Positions 1 through 7,991 of a stretch of 64,000 nt of DNA are shown piece after piece. This DNA is from JAJYIW01 sp963781665 (GTDB lineage: Bacteria; Chloroflexota; Anaerolineae; Anaerolineales; Anaerolineaceae): NCBI GenBank assembly GCA_963781665.1, contig CAWAGA010000002.1, forward strand, positions 496,001-560,000. Reading direction: 5' to 3'. Under the pieces are notes generated by a model, which made no database searches, was not told the origin of the DNA, and saw nothing but the letters and a program-made list of their open reading frames with translations. Each line of letters opens with the position of its first letter. Within the stretch, counting starts at the first letter, position 1. The position numbers and the translations under genes are program-made.

Positions 1-57
1 TTTATGCGAAAGTAGAGAAACGGTTATCGAAATTCTTAGGGTGCGTTGCCCTCATCC

Positions 58-2211
58 CTACACCACCGCAAATCGTCTGGTAAGCACCCCGCTGCTATCG
101 GGACGGTTTAAATCGGGTTGGCAGCCGCCCGCCCACAGTCGAAAAACGCCCGGTTCGACCAGCCACTGCCCATGGTCATCGACCAGGGCCATCTGTTCGG
201 CCGTGACGGTGAAATCGACCACCTGCATCTCCCCGGGGTCGAGTGGTATGCGCCTGAATCCTACCAACTGCAGGCGCGGCACCGGATACGACGCAGCTTC
301 GTCCTGGAGGTAAAGCTGCACGACTTCTTCACCCCTGAGCTGGCCAGTGTTCTTGACCTGCACTGAAACAGCCACCGGCTTACCCGCCTCGACCGATTCG
401 GGATGAATCTCGAGGTTGCTGTAGGCAAAGGTCGTGTAGCTCAGACCAAATCCAAAAGGGAACAGGGGTTGGCCCGTAAAATAGCGGTAGGTGCGGCCTT
501 GCATGTGGTTCATGCGGTAATCTTCGAACGGCGGCAGGTCCATCACCGAGCGATAGAACGTTACCGGCAGCCGGCCGCCCGGATTGGCGTCGCCGAAGAG
601 CACGTCGGCAACAGCTGCGCCGCCGGCCTGCCCTGGGTACCAGGCTTCGAGGATGGCGGAGACGTGCTCGTTCGCGAAGTTGATCGCCACCGCGCTGCCG
701 TTGACCAGCACTACCACCACCGGCGTCCCGGTAGCATGGATCGCCTCCAGGAGATGGCCCTGTTCCCCCGGCAGATCCAGGTAACTGCGATCGCCAATGC
801 TGCGTACACCTGGCGGGTTGCCTTCTTCCTGGCCTTCTTCGCCCTCGACTTCTTGCGAGAGGCCGATGACCACTATCGCCACTTCCGAGCGCTCAGCCAG
901 GGCGACCGCTTCGGCGAACCCGGCGCGTGACTCTTTCAGGATAGCGCAGCCGGGCGCATATTCAACCCGGGTCCCGGGTGAGACGGCGGCGCGGATTCCG
1001 TCCAGAATGGTAACTTCCCGGGCGGGGAAACCGTTGTAATTACCCAGTAAGACGGTAGCATTATCGGCGTTCGGGCCGATCACGGCAATCGAACCCAGGT
1101 CTTTCTTAAACGGCAGGAAATGGTCCTGGTTTTTCAACAAGACCAGCGATGCCCGGGCAACTTCGAGCGCCAACGCCTGATGAGCCGGCAAATCGTTGAT
1201 TTCAAATGGGATCTGAGCATATGGCACCCGGTCGGGGGGGTCAAACATCCCCAGCCTGATGCGGGCACTAAAAAGACGCCGTAGGGAATGGTCCAGCGTT
1301 TCCTCAGAGATCAACCCCTGGTCCACTGCCCTGACCAGCGCGTCATAAGTGCAGCCGCAGTTCAGATCGCAGCCGGCCTTAACCGCCAGCGCCGCTGCTT
1401 CTTCGGCCGAATCGACCATCTTGTGGTGCAAATAGATATCATCGACCGCGCCGCAGTCGGATACCACAAACCCCTCGAAACCCCATTCATCACGCAAGAT
1501 CTTCTGCAGCAAGGTCGAATTGGCGCAGCAAGCTTCTCCGTTGACCCGGTTATAAGCGCCCATCACCGAAACCGCCTGGCCTTCTTCGAGGCAGACCTTG
1601 AAGGCCGGCAGATAGGTCTGGCGCAGGTCGCGCTCGTCTACCCGGGCGTCGAAATGATGGCGGTCATTCTCCGGCCCGGAATGAACGGCAAAATGCTTGG
1701 GCGTAGCAACGGCCTTCAGGTAATGAGGGTCGTCGCCTTGCAGTCCCTTGACAAACGCCAGGCCGATCTGCCCGGTAAGGTAAGGGTCTTCGCCGTAGGT
1801 CTCCTGGCCGCGGCCCCAACGCGGGTCTCTGAAGATGTTGATGTTGGGACTCCACATGGTCAGCCCGGTGAAGATATCGCGGATGCCCTGGCGCAAGGCC
1901 TGGTGGTGCTTGGCCCGCGCTTCATCGGAAATGGCCGTAGCCATGCGGTGGATCAAGCCCGAATCCCAGGTAGCCCCCAGGCCGATTGCCTGAGGAAAGA
2001 CCGTAGCGATCCCGGCTCTAGCAACCCCGTGCAGAGCTTCATTCCACCAGTCGTACTCCGGAATTCCCAGGCGTTCGACTGCTGGAGCGTGGTGCACCAT
2101 CTGAGAAACCTTCTCAGGCAACGTCATCCTCGAGACCAGGTCAATCACCCTGGTTTCTACCGGTTGGTCAGGATCAAGATAAAGTGGTTGTTTTTCAGAT
2201 GCGGATGGCAT
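58..2211 (-). CDS. Glycoside hydrolase family 3 beta-glycosidase (beta-glucosidase/xylosidase-like)
   Basis: This 717-residue protein has the full GH3 layout: an N-terminal TIM barrel, a second alpha/beta sandwich domain, and a C-terminal fibronectin-III-like domain (about 600-717). The barrel shows 'RDPRWGRGQETYGEDP' near 128-143, a 'KHF' substrate-binding motif at 172-174, and 'GFVVSDCGAV', whose Asp252 is the expected nucleophile. The motif 'WWNEALHGVAR' near 55-65 resembles the xylosidase branch more than classical beta-glucosidases, so xylan or other beta-linked oligosaccharides are plausible substrates. No signal peptide is seen, so it probably acts in the cytoplasm. A GGAG ribosome-binding site precedes the ATG. 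It lies on the same strand as the GH29 fucosidase and UroD-like genes but is separated from them by about 440 bp. Family assignment is firm; substrate is inferred. Confidence 0.93.
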   Translation of the reverse strand: MPSASEKQPLYLDPDQPVETRVIDLVSRMTLPEKVSQMVHHAPAVERLGIPEYDWWNEALHGVARAGIATVFPQAIGLGATWDSGLIHRMATAISDEARAKHHQALRQGIRDIFTGLTMWSPNINIFRDPRWGRGQETYGEDPYLTGQIGLAFVKGLQGDDPHYLKAVATPKHFAVHSGPENDRHHFDARVDERDLRQTYLPAFKVCLEEGQAVSVMGAYNRVNGEACCANSTLLQKILRDEWGFEGFVVSDCGAVDDIYLHHKMVDSAEEAAALAVKAGCDLNCGCTYDALVRAVDQGLISEETLDHSLRRLFSARIRLGMFDPPDRVPYAQIPFEINDLPAHQALALEVARASLVLLKNQDHFLPFKKDLGSIAVIGPNADNATVLLGNYNGFPAREVTILDGIRAAVSPGTRVEYAPGCAILKESRAGFAEAVALAERSEVAIVVIGLSQEVEGEEGQEEGNPPGVRSIGDRSYLDLPGEQGHLLEAIHATGTPVVVVLVNGSAVAINFANEHVSAILEAWYPGQAGGAAVADVLFGDANPGGRLPVTFYRSVMDLPPFEDYRMNHMQGRTYRYFTGQPLFPFGFGLSYTTFAYSNLEIHPESVEAGKPVAVSVQVKNTGQLRGEEVVQLYLQDEAASYPVPRLQLVGFRRIPLDPGEMQVVDFTVTAEQMALVDDHGQWLVEPGVFRLWAGGCQPDLNRPDSSGVLTRRFAVV

Positions 2212-2652
2212 AGATGCTCCTTGATGAGAAACCCTCCATCTCCATTGGGTCTCTAGAAATTATTTACATGCGCTCAACCAGTATTTAATAACAGGTGTAA
2301 TTATAACTTTTAAGTGACTGTTCAGACAAAGAGATGAGGTGGATTTCGCAGAGATTTATTGCATTGTAGGGGTTGGTTTTTTCGGCGGGAAAAGATATCC
2401 GCCTTTCAAGTACGTTTTCTGCCGGACGCGATCGGATTGAAGGTGAACCCACCCTTGCATGGGTATGGTATTACCGTGGCGGTTTGGGGGTGGGTTTAGT
2501 CGCCAGTGTAGGGTGCCTGTCCTTTGCATGTCTATTCGGGACGGCTATCTTTGCCAGAATGAAAAACCCACCCCTACGCTGGGTTGCTGTGCCGCACGGT
2601 AAATAATCCCTTGCATAAACATGGTATCACGGCGGCCGGGGCTGGAAACGTA
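2212..2652. other. Intergenic stretch with degenerate short repeats
   Basis: No convincing gene is seen here. Two short related segments, around 2452-2486 and 2608-2640, both begin 'cccttgcat' and continue to 'atggtat(t)accg..ggcgg'. They look like copies of a decayed repeat. The GH3 gene starts at the left edge and the UroD gene ends at the right edge, so promoter elements for GH3 should lie near 2220-2300. Confidence 0.35.
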
Positions 2653-3693
2653 TTACCTCTTCCAATGGTTTGAGAGATAATCAAAATAATATTGGGCGTT
2701 ATCCAGTGGAATATTGCTGGGCAGGTGATTGCCGACGGCGAAGACAAAACCAGGGCAATCTCTGGCAACCTTCAACGTCGCATCGACTTCACGTTTGATC
2801 TGGTCTCGGTCTCCGAAAGTGAGTGTCCGGCAATCCACTTTACTGCCCATGATGACCTTGGTTTTCCCAAATCTGGCGGCGATCAAGTCGAGGTCGGTGA
2901 GCGGTTCAAAGATAAAACCGTCGGCACCGGCCTGGGCAATGTCGTCGACAAACTGAGTGTAGTCGCCGTCCGAGCAAAACAGGACCATCTTACCGGCATC
3001 GTGCAAAATCTGCCAGAGCTGGCGGTAACGGGGAAAGATCGATTGGCGATAGAAATCTGGATGCATGAAAGCGCCGCTGGTCCAGACCATGTCGTCGTGC
3101 TGGATAAATACGTCGATCGAAGTCCGCGCCCAGGCTTTCACGCTGTGCAAGGTTACCTGAAAAATGCCTTCCAGGACTTTATCGAACCCGCGCTTGTCGG
3201 AAGCTGCCTCCAGGAGCAAATCCCAGCCAAAAGCCTGAACCGCGCCTGATACGATGGTGTTGTAATGGCCACCAGTATTTACCTGGTTGGGATAGGTCGC
3301 TCGCTTGGTTGAATATTGATTTTCATAATCTGCGGTCAGGGCTTCCAGATCGACCAGGCCGTACTCGGCAGCCGCGTCAAACTCCAGGACCTCTTCGACG
3401 GTCTTGAAAGGAGATTGGACCGGTTCTCGCCGGTCGATCCCGCCTTCCATAAATTCCGCATGCCCCATGTCGGTGGTCCGGCCGTTCTTTCCCCAGCCAT
3501 CGACGCCTTCGTAGGTGTTCCAAAGGAAATCGATGTCCCAGGCATCGTAAAATTCGCGCCAGGCCTGTGGCTCCACCTGTGGATCGCGGCCGGTCGTCGC
3601 TCGCACGAGGGCGTAATGATCGCAGTATTCAGTATGCGCCAACCGCTGGCCGGGTTGGAGCTTCAGGGCGTTGAGTCCGATGGGATAACTCAT
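2653..3693 (-). CDS. UroD-superfamily protein (uroporphyrinogen decarboxylase / corrinoid methyltransferase-like)
   Basis: This 346-residue protein fits the URO-D superfamily, which includes HemE and the MtaA/CmuA methyltransferases. The fold signature includes 'IQHDDMVW' near 198-204, 'DAGADGF'-like segments and a 'FEPLTDLDL' strand. It is not a credible HemE, because the context is sugar catabolism and the HemE N-terminal Arg motif is absent. MtaA-type enzymes bind zinc through an H-x-C motif and a later Cys. Here the corresponding segment reads 'VLFCSDGD' (Phe238-Phe/Cys240), and the C-terminal site reads 'VGNHLPSNIP', so part of the zinc site appears replaced. It starts only 4 bp after the GH29 gene ends, so the two are very probably co-transcribed. 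The reaction is unknown; demethylation of a methylated sugar or corrinoid-linked methyl transfer is a speculation from context. Confidence 0.8.
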   Translation of the reverse strand: MSYPIGLNALKLQPGQRLAHTEYCDHYALVRATTGRDPQVEPQAWREFYDAWDIDFLWNTYEGVDGWGKNGRTTDMGHAEFMEGGIDRREPVQSPFKTVEEVLEFDAAAEYGLVDLEALTADYENQYSTKRATYPNQVNTGGHYNTIVSGAVQAFGWDLLLEAASDKRGFDKVLEGIFQVTLHSVKAWARTSIDVFIQHDDMVWTSGAFMHPDFYRQSIFPRYRQLWQILHDAGKMVLFCSDGDYTQFVDDIAQAGADGFIFEPLTDLDLIAARFGKTKVIMGSKVDCRTLTFGDRDQIKREVDATLKVARDCPGFVFAVGNHLPSNIPLDNAQYYFDYLSNHWKR

Positions 3694-3697
3694 TGGA

Positions 3698-4930
3698 CTA
3701 TTTCAGCTCTACGACTGTGTTGAAGGGATTGCGCTGCTCAGCCGGGACCGTGAGGGTTAACTTCGCTCCATCCCCTGCCAGTTTTACCGGCTCACCTTTC
3801 CCGACCAGAATCGCACTGTGGATGCCGGTGGGAGCATCGGCGAGGGTGATGCAGTCGCTGGTGTAATCGAGGATGTGGACGTAATGCGAATTGCCCTTGC
3901 GGGTGGCGACCACGTTCGCGGGAGTTGGTAAAGCTCCGGCCCGGGTCGCGTAGATCGATTTACCATGGTCTGCCAGCCACTGGCCCATTTCTTTCAGGCG
4001 GCGAATGTGGATGGGTAGGATCTCGCCCAGGGGCGTCGGGCCGACGTTGAGCAAATAGCTCGCTCCCCCGGCGGCTGCCCGCGCCAGGTAATGAACGAGC
4101 TGGCGGGTCGATTTATGGTTATCATCGAGGACGTTGATGCCCCAATTATCGTTGATCGTCATGCAGACTTCTTTGGCCAGGTCGTAAATCTCGGTGGTAT
4201 TGAAACCGACTGAATTGTTGCCCGGCAGGTCCTGTTCGAACCCCTGCACATCTTCCCCCGGCAAAGGTTGGACGTGGCGGTTGTTATGGACGTATGCATC
4301 CGGCTGCAGAGTGTGGATCATGTCGTACAGCTTTTCGTATTCGAAACTGCCTCCCGGTTTGAAGTGAGTTTTATCACCCTCCAGGTTCTCGCGCGGCCAA
4401 TCGCCGTCGAACCAGATGCAGGCAACCTCCCCAAAATTGGTGCACAACTCCCTGACCTGACCGTGCAGAAACTCGATGTAATCAGCCCAGGCCAGGCCGC
4501 TTTCTTTCCTGAAGCGATAAGCGGGGTGGTGCCAATCCAGCAAGGAGCTGTAAAAGCCCAGCTTAATATCACTGCGGCGGGCGCAAGCGTTCGCCAGCTC
4601 AGCCAACGGATCGCGCTTGAAGGGGGTGTTGGTCACCTTGTATTGGCTCAGGGCGGTGTCGTACATGCTGAAACCATCGTGATGCCGGCTGGTAATCACC
4701 ATGTATTTCTGGCCGGCGTCAGCGGCGATGGAAACCCATTCGCCTGCATTGAATTTGACCGGGTTGAACTGGCTCACCAGTTTTTCGTATTCCGGGACGG
4801 GGATGTTCTCGTGGTACATGACCCATTCGCCGTGCCCAATCAGCGAATACAATCCCCAATGGATGAACATCCCGAATTTCGCATCCTGAAACCAGTTCAA
4901 TCCCCTGGACGATACTTGTTTAACAGCCAT
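3698..4930 (-). CDS. Alpha-L-fucosidase, glycoside hydrolase family 29
   Basis: The protein opens with the typical GH29 signature 'WFQDAKFGMFIHWGLYS' (13-29), followed by 'YMVITSRHHDGFSMYD' (76-91). 'CIWFDGDW' near 171-178 places the catalytic nucleophile at Asp175. At 410 residues it is a single-domain GH29 enzyme with a short C-terminal beta domain. It would hydrolyse terminal alpha-L-fucose from glycans. No signal peptide is visible, so it is likely intracellular and acts on imported oligosaccharides. A strong ribosome-binding site (GGAGGA) sits just upstream of the ATG. It is the first gene of a two-gene unit with the UroD-like gene 4 bp downstream. The acid/base residue cannot be assigned by eye because it varies in GH29. 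Confidence 0.93.
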   Translation of the reverse strand: MAVKQVSSRGLNWFQDAKFGMFIHWGLYSLIGHGEWVMYHENIPVPEYEKLVSQFNPVKFNAGEWVSIAADAGQKYMVITSRHHDGFSMYDTALSQYKVTNTPFKRDPLAELANACARRSDIKLGFYSSLLDWHHPAYRFRKESGLAWADYIEFLHGQVRELCTNFGEVACIWFDGDWPRENLEGDKTHFKPGGSFEYEKLYDMIHTLQPDAYVHNNRHVQPLPGEDVQGFEQDLPGNNSVGFNTTEIYDLAKEVCMTINDNWGINVLDDNHKSTRQLVHYLARAAAGGASYLLNVGPTPLGEILPIHIRRLKEMGQWLADHGKSIYATRAGALPTPANVVATRKGNSHYVHILDYTSDCITLADAPTGIHSAILVGKGEPVKLAGDGAKLTLTVPAEQRNPFNTVVELK

Positions 4931-5172
4931 GGTTTTCCTCCGCTAGCCCTGTATTGAAAATGAGTGTTGAACTGACATAGATTTTACTATTGTTAATGGT
5001 TCTGTCATACATTGAAATTACGAATCTTGCCTGCTTTTACACTTTAAGGAACAACGACATGCGCTATTCTGTGTAGATTGGTGCGAAAACTCATCGAGAA
5101 AATCAAAAGTATATAGTTTATAATAGATCTTAATTATCTTATTAATCTGGTTCCTAAAGGTTTGGGGGCTTT

Positions 5173-5688
5173 ATGATTGAGTTTTTACCTCCAGAAGTTT
5201 TAGCCGTTATCCAAAATTTCCGCACCTGCGAATTTACAACCCTGGCGAAGGGGGGCTCTCCGGTCACCTGGCCGGTCAGCGCTCGCTATTTGCCAGACGA
5301 AGGCCGTTTCTTGATGACCTCCTCAATCGGCCTGCCAAATAAAATCTTCCATATCCGCCGCAATCCACATGTTTCGCTCCTGTTTTCGAACCCGACCGGC
5401 AGCGGATTAACCAATCCACCGATCGTCCTGGTCCAGGGGGATGCTGAAGCCGGAGATGAAATCGTGACCTCGATGAGGTCTATACCCGGTTTGCACGAAT
5501 ACTGGCTCGAGAACATCTTTTCACGCCAGCCTGCTTCCGATATGATGAGCAATATGCTCTTACGCAATATGACCGATTGGTACTACATGCGCATCGTCAT
5601 CCACATCACTCCCATAACCTGGTATTGGTGGCCTGACGGTGACCTGACCCGGGCTGCGCAGAAGATGGAGGTGGCGCATGTGGAATAA
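5173..5688 (+). CDS. Pyridoxamine 5'-phosphate oxidase-family (flavin split-barrel) protein
   Basis: This 171-residue protein has a PNPOx-like split-barrel pattern: 'NFRTCEFTTLAKGGSPVTWPV' near 15-35, then 'GRFLMTSSIGLPNKIFHIR' and 'NPHVSLLFSNP'. These proteins commonly bind FMN or F420 and act as small oxidoreductases of unknown substrate. The ATG follows a weakly purine-rich leader. It overlaps the next gene by 11 bp, so the two are translationally coupled. That neighbour looks like a second split-barrel protein, which suggests a heterodimer or a two-step activity. The pathway is not evident. Confidence 0.8.
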   Translation: MIEFLPPEVLAVIQNFRTCEFTTLAKGGSPVTWPVSARYLPDEGRFLMTSSIGLPNKIFHIRRNPHVSLLFSNPTGSGLTNPPIVLVQGDAEAGDEIVTSMRSIPGLHEYWLENIFSRQPASDMMSNMLLRNMTDWYYMRIVIHITPITWYWWPDGDLTRAAQKMEVAHVE

Positions 5689-6127
5689 AATAATCTCACA
5701 ATTGGACCAATTTCCAGATCCGATCCTGACTGGGATTGATGGTAATGGATATCCTTACAGCACGCCCTGCAAACCGCTGTCAGATGAAGCCCGCCAGGTC
5801 ATCCTCATTCCATTAAAGGGCGATGTGCCGATACAACCTGGGCCTGCCGGGCTGTTGTATCATTCCCACAACGAAGCGCTGTGGAACCTGAAGGAGATTC
5901 AAATCCTGGGAAATATTGAGCCCACCGGGCAGGGCTGGATTTTTACCCCGAACCGTTTTTTATATGGAAATGGAAAAGAAGGGTTTATTGGTCAGTTCAA
6001 GATGATCACCAAAGCCCGAGCTGATGCTAACCATTACTTACAAAAACGCAGCCTGTCTCGCCCCAAAATCCATTGGGATGAGATTGTGCAGGTAAAGCGT
6101 GAAGCCAAGAAAAGCCGGCAAGGGTAG
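5678..6127 (+). CDS. PNPOx-like small protein, partner of the preceding gene
   Basis: This 149-residue protein begins inside the end of the preceding gene (11-bp overlap). The region 'DPILTGIDGNGYPYSTPCKP' at 14-33 resembles the first strands of a flavin split barrel, and 'GPAGLLYHSHNEALWNLKEI' fits the following beta-hairpin and helix. It ends in a basic tail. No catalytic residues can be named. The coupling and shared fold type suggest both proteins work together. A 170-bp stretch without other genes follows. Confidence 0.65.
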   Translation: MWNKIISQLDQFPDPILTGIDGNGYPYSTPCKPLSDEARQVILIPLKGDVPIQPGPAGLLYHSHNEALWNLKEIQILGNIEPTGQGWIFTPNRFLYGNGKEGFIGQFKMITKARADANHYLQKRSLSRPKIHWDEIVQVKREAKKSRQG

Positions 6128-6298
6128 AAACCAGCCGGCCAATTTACCCAGGTTGGAAAACCAATACTACCTTCCTCACGTGAAATTCGATCAATTCCCT
6201 CATGCTATTTTTAAAAACGGGTGCTATTATGACATGGGTCATCAATAGATGCTGACGATACGTGATCCAATCATATTTAATATTGGTGGAGAAATCGA

Positions 6299-7015
6299 AT
6301 GAACCTGATCTCATTAGCGTCAACGATTGTTACCTTCGTTTTCCTGGGTTTTGTGTTCCATCGCTACCGGGTAAAAGGAGGCTCTCACCTCTTATTATGG
6401 TCAATCGGATACCTCTTCTACGGCTTGGGAACTTTGAGCGAGGTGCTGCTCTCGCTCCAATTCAACGGCCTGCTGCTCAAGCTGTGGTATCTGAGCGGCG
6501 CCATGCTGACCGCGGCCTGGCTGGGTCAGGGCAGTATCCACCTGATGGTGCGCAAACCTCACGTTGCCAGCACCCTGACGGTCATCCTGACAGCTGTATC
6601 CCTGGCTGCAGCGGGCTTGCTGCTCGCCACGCCGGTCAACTCCGCGGTTGTATACCAGACAGGTGTGGCGGCTTCGGCCCAATACCAGGCGATCCTGGGC
6701 CGGAGCGGGGGCGTGCTCCTGCTGACCATCCTGCTGAACTCCTACGGCACCCTGGCCCTGGTAGGATGCACCGGCGTTTCGGCATTCCTTTTCTGGCGCA
6801 AGCGTGTCCTCTTCAACCGCATGGTGGGCAACATCCTCATCACCGTGGGTGCATTAGCCCCAGCAATCGGTGGCACCTTCGTCAAGCTGGGGGTCACCAA
6901 CCTGCTCTACATCAGTGAGTTCGCCGGTGTGGTCATCATGTTCGCCGGCTTCCTGCAGGCCACCGCCCAACCGGGCACCGCCCACCAGCCAGCGCAGAGC
7001 GTATTAGCAAAATAA
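6299..7015 (+). CDS. Hypothetical integral membrane protein, about seven TM segments
   Basis: This 238-residue protein is almost wholly hydrophobic. Candidate membrane segments start at about 2, 32, 65, 95, 138, 175 and 205, separated by short basic or polar loops such as 'FHRYRVKGGSH' and 'WRKRVLFNRM'. A GGTGGAG ribosome-binding site lies about 8 bp before the ATG. The arrangement resembles small seven-helix membrane proteins found in Chloroflexota, but no family motif is recognised. It ends about 60 bp before the tRNA-Leu promoter. Confidence 0.65.
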   Translation: MNLISLASTIVTFVFLGFVFHRYRVKGGSHLLLWSIGYLFYGLGTLSEVLLSLQFNGLLLKLWYLSGAMLTAAWLGQGSIHLMVRKPHVASTLTVILTAVSLAAAGLLLATPVNSAVVYQTGVAASAQYQAILGRSGGVLLLTILLNSYGTLALVGCTGVSAFLFWRKRVLFNRMVGNILITVGALAPAIGGTFVKLGVTNLLYISEFAGVVIMFAGFLQATAQPGTAHQPAQSVLAK

Positions 7016-7075
7016 CACAGACGTCAACAATACTTCGCTAAATCCGGCTTATTTGTGAAAATTCGTGATTTCTTC

Positions 7076-7104
7076 TTGACGTAATCCAGCCTTAAGAGTA
7101 CAAT
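7076..7104 (+). promoter_or_regulatory. Sigma-70-type promoter of tRNA-Leu
   Basis: A TTGACG box at 7076-7081 and a TACAAT box at 7099-7104 are separated by 17 bp. The expected start point, around 7111, falls 2 bp before the mature tRNA 5' end. This is a near-ideal promoter layout. Confidence 0.75.
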
Positions 7105-7112
7105 TAAGGCGT

Positions 7113-7196
<84 letters not shown>

Positions 7197-7306
7197 CTTT
7201 TATTTGAATGCCGAAGATACCTTGTGGTTTCCCTGGACCGCCATCCAGGGCAGGCAAGTCCCACCCGCCCTACTTTGTTTTCGGTGGTGATCCCTTGTGG
7301 GTGTCT

Positions 7307-7329
7307 TGCCTGCACCAGTGCCGCAGGCA
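7307..7329. repeat. 23-bp REP-like palindrome, copy 1
   Basis: The arms 'tgcctgcacc' and 'gccgcaggca' surround 'agt'. A near-identical palindrome lies at 59602-59624, differing at two positions. It sits inside the third tRNA-like repeat. Two copies 52 kb apart suggest a dispersed palindromic element. Confidence 0.5.
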
Positions 7330-7680
7330 CAGGTGAACTACATCCACCTCTAAGCATCCGCTCAGGGGCAGGTGGCAGGCAAGTCCCACCCGCCCTACTA
7401 ACTTCGTCGGTTGAGAGACCTTGGGGTCCATTACAACATGAAAATAAACGCCAACTACCATTATAAAAATTAAAAAGTAAATAAATTGTGCAAGTTTGGT
7501 TTCTGCAATACGAATATCAGTAAACCTGTAGTCAATACTTAAAAAAGATCATTGAAGCATAAAAACGTAATTCTTGAGTAAAATTAATATGCAGAGAAGA
7601 TAATGCTAAAAGCATAATCCCAAGCAATGCAGTTTTGCTATTTGATAGGCATCGAAACAAATCAAAACTAGTTATAAAAG

Positions 7681-7917
7681 CTAATGTTCCCCAAAAAGCA
7701 AATGGTATCGTAGACAGAATTCATTTGTACATGAACGAGCAACAAACCAACCGATAACATAATCTAATGGCAAAACCATTACATGAACTCTGATCGATGA
7801 TAGCAACTCAAACAAATTGGGGATTTGCATCATTTGGGCCACACCTACTTCATCATATGTAAAACTGATCTTTCCTAATTGATATAGACGTAGTGTTAGA
7901 CCCAAAAGTAATATCAA
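7681..7917 (-). pseudogene. Fragment of a GT39/ArnT-type membrane glycosyltransferase
   Basis: The 78 residues read 'RLYQLGKISFTYDEVGVAQM' after a hydrophobic start. This matches the beginning of dolichyl-phosphate-mannose-type glycosyltransferases, where 'R-x-x-x-L-...-DE' follows the first membrane helix. The segment near the end, 'NEFCLRYHLLFG', fits the next conserved 'sEfslRlpSllfG' stretch. Members of this family exceed 400 residues, so only the N-terminus survives, and in-frame stops flank it on both sides. It lies in AT-rich DNA between the tRNA repeats and the broken O-antigen ligase gene. Confidence 0.55.
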
Positions 7918-7991
7918 TCCAAAAAGGATTTACCGGGGATTGGATTGTGCATTATTTGGCTAAAATTTTGTAATACAGACTTTATCAAGCA

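Noticed and set aside
1288..2256. Long plus-strand open frame opposite the GH3 gene
   Set aside because: It is antisense to a clear GH3 coding region and has no motifs or ribosome-binding site.
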